Origin: Streptomyces himalayensis subsp. himalayensis
Lineage (GTDB): Bacteria > Actinomycetota > Actinomycetes > Streptomycetales > Streptomycetaceae
Assembly: GCF_013778455.1 (NCBI RefSeq)
Contig: NZ_JACEHE010000008.1
Coordinates: 248,001-312,000, forward strand
Length of the DNA: 64,000 bases
Direction: 5' to 3'
The notes beneath the pieces were generated by a model, which was given only the letters and a program-made list of their open reading frames with translations, made no database searches and had not been told where the DNA came from. A program made the position numbers and the translations under genes. This document shows positions 6,441-14,840 of the stretch, one piece after another (position 1 is the first letter of the stretch; the number at the start of each line of letters is the position of its first letter).

Positions 6441-7430
6441 TCAGAACGCCGCGCGCACCGACCCCACCTCGCGGCCCCCGCCCCACAGCGGCGCATGCCC
6501 TATGCGGGTGAGTACCGGCGCTTCGACGCCCGCCAGGGCCAGCGCACGCGCCAGTACCGGACCCAGTGCACGCGTCGCGCCGTCCTCGACCTTGAAGGCC
6601 AGTGCACGGCCGTCCGGCAGGGCGACGGCCTGGACCGCCTCAGCGCCCGTCTTCGACAGGGCCCCCGGCACCTCGCGCATCAGCCAGGTGTCCGGGCGGC
6701 GGGTGCCGGCCACGTACTCCGGGTGGGCCCGCATCGCGTCCGCCACCCTCCGCTCGGCGGACCCTTCGGGCGCCAGCACGAAGTGGCGGAAGGCGCGCGC
6801 CAGACCGGTGAGGCTGATCGCCATCAGCGGCGCCCCGCACCCGTCCGTACCGACCGCGGCGACGGACTCGCCCGCCGCCTCCTCCACCACCGACAGCACG
6901 AGCCGCTGCAGCGGATGATCCGGGTCCAGATACGTCTCCTGCGACCACTCGTTCAGCCCGCACGCCGCAAGCATCGCCGCATGCTTGCCGGAGCAGTTCA
7001 TCGTGACCGGCTCCCGGACCCGGCCCGCGGCCAGATACGTCTCGGCCTCAGCCGGGTCCAGCGGCAGATCGGCGGGGCACTGCAGTTGCCCGGCCGTCAG
7101 CCCGTGCTCGGCCAGCATCTTCTGTACGAGATCGCGGTGGAACTCCTCGCCGGAGTGGCTCGCCGCGGCCAGTGCCAGGCGCTCCCCCGACAGGTCGAGC
7201 CCGGCCCGCAGTACGGCAGCGGCCTGCATCGGCTTGTTCGACGAGCGCGGGAAGACGGGCGCCGTCACATCGCCCAGCGCCAGCTCCACGCCCCCGTCCG
7301 CCGCCAGCAGTACGAGGCTGCCCCGATGGTGGCCCTCGACGAAGCCGGACCGTACGACTTCGGCGAGGACCGGGGGTATGGCGGGCGCGGAGGACGTGCC
7401 GGCGGCGGGGGAGCCGGAACAGGGGGTCAT
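6441..7430 (-). CDS. L-asparaginase II family protein
   Basis: 329 residues of the thermolabile, rhizobial-type asparaginase II family, unrelated to the EcAII fold. Recognisable blocks are SSNKPMQAAA, ASHSGEEFH, CSGKHAAMLAAC (the Cys/Lys region used in catalysis and zinc binding), GTDGCGAP and SKTGAEAVQ. It should hydrolyse asparagine to aspartate and ammonia in the cytosol. The ATG at 7430 starts the family-typical region; a GTG at 7502 would add an Arg/Pro-rich 24-residue extension but overlaps the rsiG stop as GTGA, so coupling to rsiG cannot be excluded. Confidence 0.85.
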   Translation of the reverse strand: MTPCSGSPAAGTSSAPAIPPVLAEVVRSGFVEGHHRGSLVLLAADGGVELALGDVTAPVFPRSSNKPMQAAAVLRAGLDLSGERLALAAASHSGEEFHRDLVQKMLAEHGLTAGQLQCPADLPLDPAEAETYLAAGRVREPVTMNCSGKHAAMLAACGLNEWSQETYLDPDHPLQRLVLSVVEEAAGESVAAVGTDGCGAPLMAISLTGLARAFRHFVLAPEGSAERRVADAMRAHPEYVAGTRRPDTWLMREVPGALSKTGAEAVQAVALPDGRALAFKVEDGATRALGPVLARALALAGVEAPVLTRIGHAPLWGGGREVGSVRAAF

Positions 7431-7498
7431 GGGTACGGCCTTCCGGGCGGGTCGAACCCGCCCCGGCCGAGGCCGCCGGGGTCTCCGGCTCCCCCGCG

Positions 7499-8374
7499 TC
7501 ACGCGAGCAGGTCGTCTACTTGTGCTTCGCCATCACGGTACCTGCGGGCGATCTCGGCACTGCAATCGTCGGCCGTGCGCTGGAACCGCCGACGGCGCCG
7601 GGACACGTCCTGCTCGTACTGCACGAGGCGGCTCATGGCGCTGCGCAGTTCCAGGTCGGTGCGGGCTTCCAGGTCCGACAGCGCGACCTCGGCGAGCATG
7701 TCGGCGGCCAGCTGCCGGTACTCCTCGCTGTGAGGGGTGCCGAGTGTCACATGACGGGCGGAGGAACGGTTGCGGGCCGGCTGGTCGGTGAGGATCTCCG
7801 CGAGCCGGTCGACGACCGAGGACGAGGCCACGGGGACCGGCACGTGAGCGCCGACCGGGCCCGCGAAGCCTCCGCCACCGCCGGCGTCCGATGAACCACC
7901 GCCGGACCCGTCCGATGAACCACTGCCCGCACCACCGACACGCGGCGGCCGGCCACCCGAGGCCGCACCGGATCCCCCACGGCGTGCCAATTCCGCCCGC
8001 AGGATGTCGATCCGTCCCTGCAGCAGCCTCCGCACATAGCTGAGGTCGGCCTCGTGCTGCTGTGCCTCGCGGCGCAGGGCGCGCAGTTCGGGCAGGCGCA
8101 GCAAGACCAGGTCGGGCGAGCTGGGGTGCTCGGGCGACGGCTGGGCGTACATGAAACCGCTGGTTGTGGAAGGGCTGCCGCTCCGTTGGATCGGTGGCCG
8201 GAGCGCCCCTTCGCCGCCCATGGCCGCGAGGGCATGGGCGAGGCCCGCGTCCCCGCCGGTCTCCCCGTCGCCCTCATGGCGGATGTGCCCCGCGTACCCC
8301 CCGTGGTCAGCGGGCGGACTCATACGGGTCAGTGGAACGGGCACTGCGGGCTGCCCGGTGCTAGGTGTGCTCAT
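7499..8374 (-). CDS. rsiG: RsiG, c-di-GMP-dependent anti-sigma factor for WhiG
   Basis: 291 residues. In Streptomyces RsiG holds the sporulation sigma factor WhiG inactive when two c-di-GMP molecules sit on a two-helix antiparallel coiled coil; each helix carries E(x)3S(x)2R(x)3Q(x)3D. Both copies are perfect here: E108-S112-R115-Q119-D123 and E254-S258-R261-Q265-D269. The helices are joined by a Gly/Ser-rich linker (about 133-173). About 85 residues of Pro/Gly-rich sequence precede helix 1, so a start further downstream (for example Met75) is possible. Lowering c-di-GMP would release WhiG and trigger spore formation. Its stop overlaps an alternative asparaginase start. Confidence 0.92.
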   Translation of the reverse strand: MSTPSTGQPAVPVPLTRMSPPADHGGYAGHIRHEGDGETGGDAGLAHALAAMGGEGALRPPIQRSGSPSTTSGFMYAQPSPEHPSSPDLVLLRLPELRALRREAQQHEADLSYVRRLLQGRIDILRAELARRGGSGAASGGRPPRVGGAGSGSSDGSGGGSSDAGGGGGFAGPVGAHVPVPVASSSVVDRLAEILTDQPARNRSSARHVTLGTPHSEEYRQLAADMLAEVALSDLEARTDLELRSAMSRLVQYEQDVSRRRRRFQRTADDCSAEIARRYRDGEAQVDDLLA

Positions 8375-8716
8375 GCGTCTCTACCGTCCCCTCGACCGGC
8401 GAGGTGAGCCCGTACGGCGCCGCCGCACGTCTCACTGCGTGTGAGCATCGTGCCACCCCGGGTGGCCGCCATGGGGACGAGTGCGCCCGATCCGCCCCGG
8501 ATGGCCGCTTCGGGAGCATGCCAAGCAGGGCGGGAAGAGGCGCCGACACCGCGGTCCGATGGCCCGAAGATCGGCCTGCAGCCGGTTGAAGCCGATGAGA
8601 GCCGCAGAGAGCCGATGCGTGTGACCGATGTGAACCGATGGGAAGCGGATCCGACCGCGGCCTGGCACGACAACCCGAAAGAGGGGCCCTCCCCACCGCG
8701 CGGCATGATGGTCCGT
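8375..8716. other. Divergent intergenic region between rsiG and dtd
   Basis: 342 bases without a convincing gene. It must hold the rsiG and dtd promoters. The only visible pattern is four copies of CCGATG, at 8592, 8612, 8625 and 8635, ahead of dtd; spacing is irregular, so significance is doubtful. Confidence 0.5.
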
Positions 8717-9142
8717 ATGCGTGCAGTGGTGCAGAGGGTGGACGGCGCGAGCGTCGTCGTGGACGGTGAGACGGTCGGCGAGATCAGCGGTGAGGGCCTG
8801 TGCGTCCTCGTGGGGGTCACCCACGAGGACACCAAGGAGAAGGCGGCACAGCTCGCCCGGAAGCTCTGGTCGATCCGCATGCTGTCCGACGAGAGGTCGT
8901 GCAGCGACATCGACGCCCCGCTGCTGGTCATCAGCCAGTTCACGCTCTACGGAGACGCCCGCAAGGGCCGCCGCCCCACCTGGAACGCCGCCGCCCCCGG
9001 CGATGTCGCCGAGCCGCTCGTGGACGAGGTCGTGGCCCAGCTGCGCTCGCTGGGCGCGACGGTGGCGACGGGCCGGTTCGGCGCGAAGATGCGTGTGTCG
9101 CTGACGAACGACGGCCCGTTCACGGTGCTCCTGGAAATCTGA
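8717..9142 (+). CDS. dtd: D-aminoacyl-tRNA deacylase
   Basis: 141 residues, full length for DTD. The two signature blocks are present: SQFTLYGD (about 75-82) and NDGPFTVLLE at the C-terminus, the cross-subunit Gly-cis-Pro motif that excludes L-amino acids. The enzyme removes D-amino acids and glycine mischarged on tRNA. The ATG at 8717 gives the canonical MRAVVQRV start; upstream in-frame codons lengthen the protein without conserved sequence. Convergent with ygfZ, 16 bases apart. Confidence 0.95.
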   Translation: MRAVVQRVDGASVVVDGETVGEISGEGLCVLVGVTHEDTKEKAAQLARKLWSIRMLSDERSCSDIDAPLLVISQFTLYGDARKGRRPTWNAAAPGDVAEPLVDEVVAQLRSLGATVATGRFGAKMRVSLTNDGPFTVLLEI

Positions 9143-9158
9143 CCGCTCGTACACGCCG

Positions 9159-10145
9159 TCAGGGCTCGACGACGACCTCCTGGGCCGCGGCCGTCATATC
9201 GGCGATGAGCCGCGCGTCCACCGGCACATTGCGCTTCACGAGCGCCAGCGCGATCGGGCCGAGTTCGTGGTGGCGTACGGAGGTCGTGACGAAACCGATC
9301 TTCCGGCCGTCCGGGCCCTCGTCGGCGAGGCGGATGTCGGCGCCGTGCGGCGGCAGATGGACCTCGCTGCCGTCCAGGTGCAGAAAGACCAGGCGGCGCG
9401 GCGGCTTCCCGAGGTTCTGCACCCGGGCGACGGTCTCCTGCCCCCGGTAGCAGCCCTTCTGGAGATGGACGGCGGTGCCGATCCAGCCCAGCTCGTGCGG
9501 GATGGTGCGGTGGTCGGTCTCGAAGCCGAGCCGCGGCCGGTGGGCTTCAACGCGCAGGGCCTCGTACGCGAGGATGCCGATCGCCGGGCCGCTGCGCTCT
9601 GCGTACGACTCCAGCTCCGTTCGCGGCAGGAAGAGGTCGCGGCCGTGGGCGGTCTCGCGTACGACGACGCCCTCGGGCACCTCGGCGATCGAGCCGGCGG
9701 GCAGATGGACCACCGCGAACTCGTCCGTCCGGTCGGCGACTTCGACGCGGTAGAAGAACTTCATGGACTCCAGGTACGAGATGAGCGCGTCCTGCGTGCC
9801 GGGTTCGACGTGCGCCCACACCGTCTCGCCGTCGTCGACGAGGTACAGCGCGTGCTCGATGTGGCCGTGCGCGGAGAGGATCAGGGCCTCGGTCGCCTGG
9901 CCCGCCGGGAGCTCGCTGACGTGCTGGGTCAGCAGCAGGTGCAGCCAGCTGAGCCGGTCGTCACCGGTGACCGTGACGACGCCGCGGTGCGAGAGGTCGA
10001 CGAAGCCGGCGCCGTCGGCGAGGGCGCGCTGCTCACGGAACAGGTCGCCGTAGTGGGCGGCTACGCCTTCGTCCACGCCCTCGGCGGGGACGGCGCCGGG
10101 CAGGGAGAGCAGAGGGCTGCGCTTCGATAGTTGCTGCATATCCAC
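9159..10145 (-). CDS. ygfZ: YgfZ/GcvT-family folate-binding protein
   Basis: 328 residues with the YgfZ signature KGCYRGQE (Cys essential in the E. coli protein) at about residue 230. YgfZ proteins bind tetrahydrofolate and help assemble or repair certain iron-sulfur clusters. It follows nur by 28 bases on the same strand, though a hairpin lies between them. An in-frame ATG six bases downstream is an equally plausible start. Confidence 0.9.
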   Translation of the reverse strand: MDMQQLSKRSPLLSLPGAVPAEGVDEGVAAHYGDLFREQRALADGAGFVDLSHRGVVTVTGDDRLSWLHLLLTQHVSELPAGQATEALILSAHGHIEHALYLVDDGETVWAHVEPGTQDALISYLESMKFFYRVEVADRTDEFAVVHLPAGSIAEVPEGVVVRETAHGRDLFLPRTELESYAERSGPAIGILAYEALRVEAHRPRLGFETDHRTIPHELGWIGTAVHLQKGCYRGQETVARVQNLGKPPRRLVFLHLDGSEVHLPPHGADIRLADEGPDGRKIGFVTTSVRHHELGPIALALVKRNVPVDARLIADMTAAAQEVVVEP

Positions 10146-10152
10146 TCACAGT

Positions 10153-10175
10153 ACGACCCGGTGGTCGTCTTTTTT
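10153..10175 (+). terminator. Hairpin plus T-tract, oriented on the plus strand
   Basis: ACGACC (10153-10158) pairs with GGTCGT (10163-10168), followed on the plus strand by C and six T residues, a textbook intrinsic terminator that is rare in Streptomyces. No plus-strand gene precedes it closely; on the minus strand the A-run comes first and overlaps the nur stop codon. It may block antisense transcription into nur or act as a simple hairpin after nur. Confidence 0.5.
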
Positions 10176-10638
10176 ATTTCTCCGCCCGGTTCTCTGCCTG
10201 GTTCTGCGCCTCGGCATCGGCCGCCGACCTGCAGTCCCTGCACCGCCCGAAGATCGCGAAGTGCTTCATATCGGTGTCGAAGCCGAAGGTGTCGCGCAGC
10301 TTCGCGGTGAACTCGGCCGCGATCGCGACATCGGCCTCGATGACGTTCGTGCAGTCGCGGCACACCAGGTGGATGTGGTGGTGGCGGTCTGCGAGGTGGT
10401 ACGTCGGCGCTCCGTGCCCGAGATGGGCGTGGCTGACCAGGCCGAGCTCCTCCAGGAGCTCCAGGGTCCGGTACACCGTGGAAATGTTGACCCCCGACGC
10501 CGTCTTCCGCACTTCGGAGAGGATGTCGTCGGGGGTCGCGTGCTCGAGGGTGTCGACGGCTTCGAGGACAAGCTGCCGCTGCGGGGTCAGCCGGTAGCCG
10601 CGCTGCCGCAGATCGCTCTTCCAGTCGGTGCTCACCAC
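10174..10638 (-). CDS. nur: Nur, nickel-responsive Fur-family repressor
   Basis: 154 residues, almost identical over residues 1-130 to my recollection of S. coelicolor Nur. All metal ligands of the Nur structure are present: Ni-site His33, His86, His88, His90 and M-site His70, His72, His90/His126, with Cys93-x2-Cys96 and a C-terminal CRDC pair. Nickel-bound Nur represses the iron superoxide dismutase sodF and nickel uptake genes. The winged helix spans about 10-80 (NISTVYRTLELLEELG recognition region). The C-terminal tail after residue 132 diverges. Divergence from Zur and FurA/CatR is supported by the ligand pattern. Confidence 0.93.
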   Translation of the reverse strand: MVSTDWKSDLRQRGYRLTPQRQLVLEAVDTLEHATPDDILSEVRKTASGVNISTVYRTLELLEELGLVSHAHLGHGAPTYHLADRHHHIHLVCRDCTNVIEADVAIAAEFTAKLRDTFGFDTDMKHFAIFGRCRDCRSAADAEAQNQAENRAEK

Positions 10639-10666
10639 ATCTGAAGTCTAGGACCATCGTGTCGCG

Positions 10667-11335
10667 TCACGCCCCGGCCGACAGCATGCCGGTCGTCAGA
10701 CCGTCGGCGAGCGCGCGGCGGAATTCGCCCGTCACTTGGGCAATCTCAGCGTGCGCGCGGATCTTGTCGTCAAGCGCGGCGAGAGTCGCACCGATGGCCT
10801 CCTGTTCCTCGACCGGCGGCAGGAGCAAGGGCAGTTCGCCCAGCGCTCGCGTACTCACCGAAGGGATCACCGAGCCGGCAGCGCGCTCCTGGATCCAGTT
10901 CTGGGCGGTCGCCGCACTCAGATAGCCGGTCACGTACGCCGCTCGCGACAGGTCCGCTTCCTTCAGCCGCAGCCTGACTAGGTTGGCGTGGTACAGCCAC
11001 CCACTCTGCTCCTGGGTCACCAGGGCGCACCGGCCGACGGTGCCTGTCCGAGTGACGAGGATGTCCCCCTCGGTCAGTCGGTACCGGTCCAGAGTGCGCG
11101 CTTTGTCCCACACCACGCCCACGGATTCAACGGAGACGATCCGCTGGTGGACCAGGTCCCTCGGAAGCGCGAGCGGCACGCCGTCGTCCGCCTCGGTACG
11201 GTCCTCCGCGGTGATGCCCGGCCCTGCCTGGATGGACGAGCACAGATCCTTGAGGAGGCAACGCTGCCAGCCGTCGGGCAGCCGGAGGTCGTCCCCCAGG
11301 CCCGCCCTGCCTGTGTGCACGCTCTCGCTCGTCAC
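10667..11335 (-). CDS. Type I restriction-modification specificity subunit, single-TRD form
   Basis: 222 residues, about half a normal HsdS. One target-recognition domain (GDILVTRTGTVGRCALV, residues about 85-105, and the ELPLLLPPVEEQEAI block) is followed by one conserved coiled-coil helix (ATLAALDDKIRAHAEI). Half-size subunits can dimerise to recognise palindromic bipartite sites. The GTG start overlaps the methylase stop as GTGA. It lies 28 bases from nur on the same strand, marking the island edge. No restriction subunit is nearby. Confidence 0.82.
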   Translation of the reverse strand: MTSESVHTGRAGLGDDLRLPDGWQRCLLKDLCSSIQAGPGITAEDRTEADDGVPLALPRDLVHQRIVSVESVGVVWDKARTLDRYRLTEGDILVTRTGTVGRCALVTQEQSGWLYHANLVRLRLKEADLSRAAYVTGYLSAATAQNWIQERAAGSVIPSVSTRALGELPLLLPPVEEQEAIGATLAALDDKIRAHAEIAQVTGEFRRALADGLTTGMLSAGA

Positions 11336-12960
11336 AGGCCGAACCTCCTGAGTCGGTCTTCGACAGCGAGATCGGCCGCCCGCGCCCGTGCGTGCAGTCT
11401 TCCGATCTCCTCGGACAGCTGTGCCAGCCGGTCTTTCACGGCCGCCGGGTCGGTGACGCCGACTGTGGACCGGTCGTCCCGCACGTACTGCGCCGGGTCC
11501 AGCCTATGGTCGTGAGCCGCGATCTCCTCCGGCTCCACGACCCTGCTCAGACCTGGTGCACCGGCGTGATCCCGCCCGCGGTCCATGGCCTCGCGCCAGG
11601 CCCTGTACTCCCGGACCAGTGTGTCGACGTCGCCGTCTGACAGAACCCTGCGCGTCCGTGATGCCATGTGCCCGAGGTGCTCTCCCCGCACGAAGAGCAC
11701 ACTCTCCCCTCGGCCGCGGGGGGACCGCAGCAACCAGACGTGCGTTTGGACTGCGGTCAGCTCGAAAAGCTGCGGCGGCAGGGCCATCACACACTCCACG
11801 ACACCGTCCTCGACCATGCGGGCTCTGATCTCCTGGTCGGCACCGGTACGGAACGCGGCCCCAGCGGGCATGAGCACCGCGGCCCGGCCTCCAGGGGCGA
11901 GGCGCGAGACCGCGTACTGAAGCCAGTCGAACTCGATGGTGCGCGACGGGGCGTACCACCAGTACTCCTGCGGTGGCAGGCCCTTGGGAAGACGTCCCCC
12001 GAACGGAGGATTGGTGATCACCGCGTCGAACGTCCGCGGCGGGTCGGCCGGGCCCTCCACGGGCGCCCGAGGTCCTGCCGTGAGCTCTGCCACTACGGCA
12101 CCGTGGAGCCGTACGTTCATCCACGCCAGCCGTAGTTCCCCCTCCTGCGGCCCCCGACCGCTCACCTGTTCCGGCACCGGACCGCCAAGTCCGGCGACCG
12201 TGTCCAGGTACGCGGACAGCAGCTCTCCGGTGCGGCAGAAGGGGTCGTGCAGCGTCCTCGCCGGGGAGCCATGGGAGGCCAGGGAGCCCGCCATCACGCG
12301 GCTCACCGAAGAGGGTGTGAGGAATTCGGCGCCCGCTCTCGCCTCGGTATCCCGCAAGAGGGTGAGAAGGCGGTCGAAGGCCTTCTGGCTTTCGTGGGGC
12401 GATGCCGGCGTGTTGCGATCGAGGACCTGGAGGACATCGGCCATCTCTGCCCGTGTGAACTCCTCCCGAACGTCCTGGTGACCGAGGTGCTCCTCCCTCA
12501 CGAAATCCGCCAGGACGGATTCCGGGAGGTCCAGATAAGAGGACCAGCGCTCGGGGTCCGTAGCCCGGACAAAGACCAGGAACAGCAGCAGGGTGAGGTA
12601 GTCGGGCAGGCGCAGCCGTCCGCGGAACCGATCCGCCTCCCGCCGGGCCAGTTGCTCGACCGCCGTGAGCAGCTTGCCCGGGCGTTCGCCCGTCAGGGCG
12701 GAGCGGAAGCGGTCCCCGTAGGTGGTGCCTGACGGTTCACCCGGCTGCAGAGCGTTGGCTGGGATGCTTCGCCGGGACAGCCACTCCAGCACCTCGTCGG
12801 CACGGAACATCTCGGGCTCCGCGCTCTGCGTGTCACGGGTGACCGAAACGGGAAAGTCCGGATGCCGCCGCTGCCAGTTCGTGACGGCGGGGCGCCGCAC
12901 TCCCGCCAACCGAGCGATGTCGGACCGGGAGACGAACACTTTCTCGAAGTTGTCCGCCAT
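11332..12960 (-). CDS. Type I-like N6-adenine DNA methyltransferase with N-terminal HTH
   Basis: 542 residues. Residues about 8-65 form an added helix-turn-helix (VSRSDIARLAGVRRPAVTNW) rarely found on HsdM. The Rossmann methylase domain follows: SAM motif I as DPFCRTGELL (239-248; CRTG instead of the common GTG core), and catalytic motif IV NPPF (317-320) as in gamma-class adenine methylases. AGGAGGCAGGAG precedes the ATG; the abi-like gene ends 17 bases upstream and the specificity gene overlaps downstream. The three form one operon. Likely role: sequence-specific methylation, self-marking or epigenetic control. Confidence 0.85.
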   Translation of the reverse strand: MADNFEKVFVSRSDIARLAGVRRPAVTNWQRRHPDFPVSVTRDTQSAEPEMFRADEVLEWLSRRSIPANALQPGEPSGTTYGDRFRSALTGERPGKLLTAVEQLARREADRFRGRLRLPDYLTLLLFLVFVRATDPERWSSYLDLPESVLADFVREEHLGHQDVREEFTRAEMADVLQVLDRNTPASPHESQKAFDRLLTLLRDTEARAGAEFLTPSSVSRVMAGSLASHGSPARTLHDPFCRTGELLSAYLDTVAGLGGPVPEQVSGRGPQEGELRLAWMNVRLHGAVVAELTAGPRAPVEGPADPPRTFDAVITNPPFGGRLPKGLPPQEYWWYAPSRTIEFDWLQYAVSRLAPGGRAAVLMPAGAAFRTGADQEIRARMVEDGVVECVMALPPQLFELTAVQTHVWLLRSPRGRGESVLFVRGEHLGHMASRTRRVLSDGDVDTLVREYRAWREAMDRGRDHAGAPGLSRVVEPEEIAAHDHRLDPAQYVRDDRSTVGVTDPAAVKDRLAQLSEEIGRLHARARAADLAVEDRLRRFGL

Positions 12961-12977
12961 GTCTCCTGCCTCCTGGA

Positions 12978-13646
12978 TCAGAACCGGTGGCGCCAGTCCC
13001 CACGAAGAGCATCTCCCTTGCCCTCGAGCACAGCGGGAAAGCGGTCCATGGCCTGTGCTTCCTTGGCCAGGTCGGGACTGAGGTACCCGAGCATCCGGTA
13101 GATCTTGGCATGGTCGGCGGCAAGGTCCCGATGGTGGACCGGCTCATGGTGCATGATGCGATTCCGCAGCAGGACCAGCGACGAGAGGCTGTCGTACAGG
13201 CCGTCACGACGGCCGGAGTAGTGCGGGAACGCCTTGTGCAGAGCAGGCACCCAAAAGTGGCGGTCATAGCCGGACGCCTTGCTGAGCAAGGACACCCAGA
13301 AGCCGAAGGAAAGCTCCGCGACCACGTCGTCCGCCGTGGCAGCCCGGTTGCCCCGACGCCTGCACTTGGCGCTTGCTTCAGCGACGAGACGCTGCCCGCG
13401 CAGATTCAGCGGCGCCACGGCCCACCAGTCCGGTCTGCCGTAGGCGAGCCCGAGTCGGTGATGAAGGCTGTTGCGCAGGGCGACTTCAAGGCAGTGCAAC
13501 GGGCCGTACAGTGCGGCCGACGCCTCGATGTTCCACCAGTACAGACGCATAGCGGCCTGAGCATCGCCCCGAGCCGCGCGAATATAGCGCTTCAGCCGAG
13601 GCTGCGAGAAGGCCATCAGCATCCACGCGGGCAGCCTGCTGACCAT
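12978..13646 (-). CDS. Abi-family (Abi_2/AbiD-F-like) HEPN protein
   Basis: 222 residues. The protein has the Abi-family layout: YWWNIEASAALYGPLHCLEVALRN in the first third, NRA..DDVVAELSFGFWVSLL in the middle and LRNRIMHHEP near residue 160-169. R161-x4-H166 matches the R-x4-6-H catalytic pair of HEPN ribonucleases. Such proteins abort phage infection by cutting RNA. The ATG at 13646 has AAGGGGGAA ahead; the longer frame upstream lacks similarity. It is first in an operon with a methylase and specificity subunit, where a restriction subunit would normally be. Confidence 0.8.
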   Translation of the reverse strand: MVSRLPAWMLMAFSQPRLKRYIRAARGDAQAAMRLYWWNIEASAALYGPLHCLEVALRNSLHHRLGLAYGRPDWWAVAPLNLRGQRLVAEASAKCRRRGNRAATADDVVAELSFGFWVSLLSKASGYDRHFWVPALHKAFPHYSGRRDGLYDSLSSLVLLRNRIMHHEPVHHRDLAADHAKIYRMLGYLSPDLAKEAQAMDRFPAVLEGKGDALRGDWRHRF

Positions 13647-13776
13647 CGTGTTCCCCCTTTGCGGGCATGCCTGCGCCCGGCACGACCCCATTACGGAAAT
13701 GACCCACTGTGCTACAGTCGAGAGCGAACGTTCTGGGCTCGCCTCTGCATTGCATGCCACCCAGAGCACGGCCTAC

Positions 13777-13815
13777 CGGACCCCCGGCCGCATTCCAGTT
13801 GCGGCCGGGGGTCCG
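13777..13815. terminator. Long perfect hairpin upstream of the abi-like gene
   Basis: A 16-base arm at 13777-13792 pairs perfectly with 13800-13815 around a 7-base loop. With the hairpin at 13952 it isolates the island from the nitrobindin gene. The rest of the 355-base gap 13647-14001 shows no gene, only the abi promoter region. Confidence 0.6.
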
Positions 13816-13951
13816 TGCGTTCGGCCCGAAACTCGTACGGACGGGTTCCGAAGACATCCGAAGACACGGTCACGTTAGCCCAGCAGCACGGCGACCACAA
13901 GCGCATTGCAGTGCACTCATATCTGTTAACCCCTGCGAGGGTGCGAAACAG

Positions 13952-13975
13952 GCCTCGCAGATATACCTGCGAGGC
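13952..13975 (-). terminator. Hairpin terminator of the nitrobindin gene
   Basis: GCCTCGCAG (13952-13960) and CTGCGAGGC (13967-13975) form a perfect 9-base stem 26 bases after the stop at 14002. A third copy of CTGCGAGG lies at 13933-13940 and could pair alternatively. Confidence 0.65.
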
Positions 13976-14001
13976 CCTCGCACGACGGGAAACGAGCCCG
14001 T

Positions 14002-14577
14002 CTACTTGAAGAAGGCGATCCCGTCGTCGGGCATGTCGTCCGGGAGGGCCTTGGCCCAGCGCTCGACGTCCTCGGGGGTGACGACCTTCTTCAGCTGCGC
14101 CGACATGTACGGCCGCAGCGGCACCTCGGGGGTCTGCTTCTCGCCGACCCACATCAGGTCGCCCTTCACATACCCGTACAGCCGCTTGCCGCCGCTGTAG
14201 GGGCCTGAGGCGGCGGTGCGCGCGACGGCGTCCGTGGCGAGGTCGATCTGCGGCTTCTTGTCCGCCAGCTCGCCGTACCAGACCTCGACGACACCGTCGT
14301 CGCGGACCATCACGACCTCGACCTTGCGGTCCTTGTCGATACGCCAGAAGCCGTGCTCGGACTCCAGCGGCTTGACCTTGTTGCCGTCGGTGTCCAGGAC
14401 CCAGGTGTGCGAGTGGTACGCGATGAAGTCCCGCCCGTCGTGCGTGAACGTGACTTCCTGGCCGAAGTTGGCCTTCTCGCCACCAGGGAAGTCGGTGACG
14501 CCCGCTCCTGCCCAGTTGCCGAGGAGGAAGGCGAGGGGGACGAGGTCCTTGTGGAGGTCGGACGGGATTTCGATCAT
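14002..14577 (-). CDS. Nitrobindin/FABP-like heme protein (peroxynitrite isomerase family)
   Basis: 191 residues. The family signature GxWxGxG is present as GNWAGAG (about 20-26), with the barrel strands FGQEVTFTHDGRDFIAYHSHTW and ESEHGFWR following. Nitrobindins are ten-stranded beta barrels binding ferric heme and converting peroxynitrite to nitrate. The likely axial His lies in the C-terminal third, but I cannot single it out safely. A 33-residue membrane-protein gene lies 36 bases upstream on the same strand, suggesting co-transcription. Confidence 0.85.
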   Translation of the reverse strand: MIEIPSDLHKDLVPLAFLLGNWAGAGVTDFPGGEKANFGQEVTFTHDGRDFIAYHSHTWVLDTDGNKVKPLESEHGFWRIDKDRKVEVVMVRDDGVVEVWYGELADKKPQIDLATDAVARTAASGPYSGGKRLYGYVKGDLMWVGEKQTPEVPLRPYMSAQLKKVVTPEDVERWAKALPDDMPDDGIAFFK

Positions 14578-14613
14578 GAGCTGCTCAGACGTTTCCGGAG
14601 TCGATTACGGGGC

Positions 14614-14715
14614 TCAGCGCTGACCCTGGTACAGCTTCATCACGGTCAGCCCGGCGAACGCGAGAACGCCGACGCAGACCAGAACCAGCAGGGCTTCGAA
14701 GAAAACCTCAAGCAC
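14614..14715 (-). CDS. 33-residue single-pass membrane peptide
   Basis: GTG start with GAGGAG eight bases upstream; one hydrophobic helix (about residues 5-25) followed by MKLYQGQR. It precedes the nitrobindin gene in the same direction. A Shine-Dalgarno, a clean membrane helix and a basic tail support it as a real gene despite its length. Function unknown. Confidence 0.6.
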   Translation of the reverse strand: MLEVFFEALLVLVCVGVLAFAGLTVMKLYQGQR

Positions 14716-14840
14716 GGGGGTGCTCCTCGGGTGAGCGGTGACGGGGTCCCCCGCTCGGGGCTCGGGCAGAGCCGGGAGTGGGCGGAACAGGGGCCGGGCC
14801 CCAGCTTAGTCGGCCGGGGCCCGGGCCACTCCATGAGGTC

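Noticed and set aside
5607..7733. 708-codon plus-strand open frame over eis-like and asparaginase genes
   Set aside because: No recognisable motif, and it spans the promoters and ends of three well-supported minus-strand genes.
10667..13646. Complete type I restriction-modification system
   Set aside because: No helicase/nuclease HsdR gene lies in the window; the third gene is Abi-like instead.
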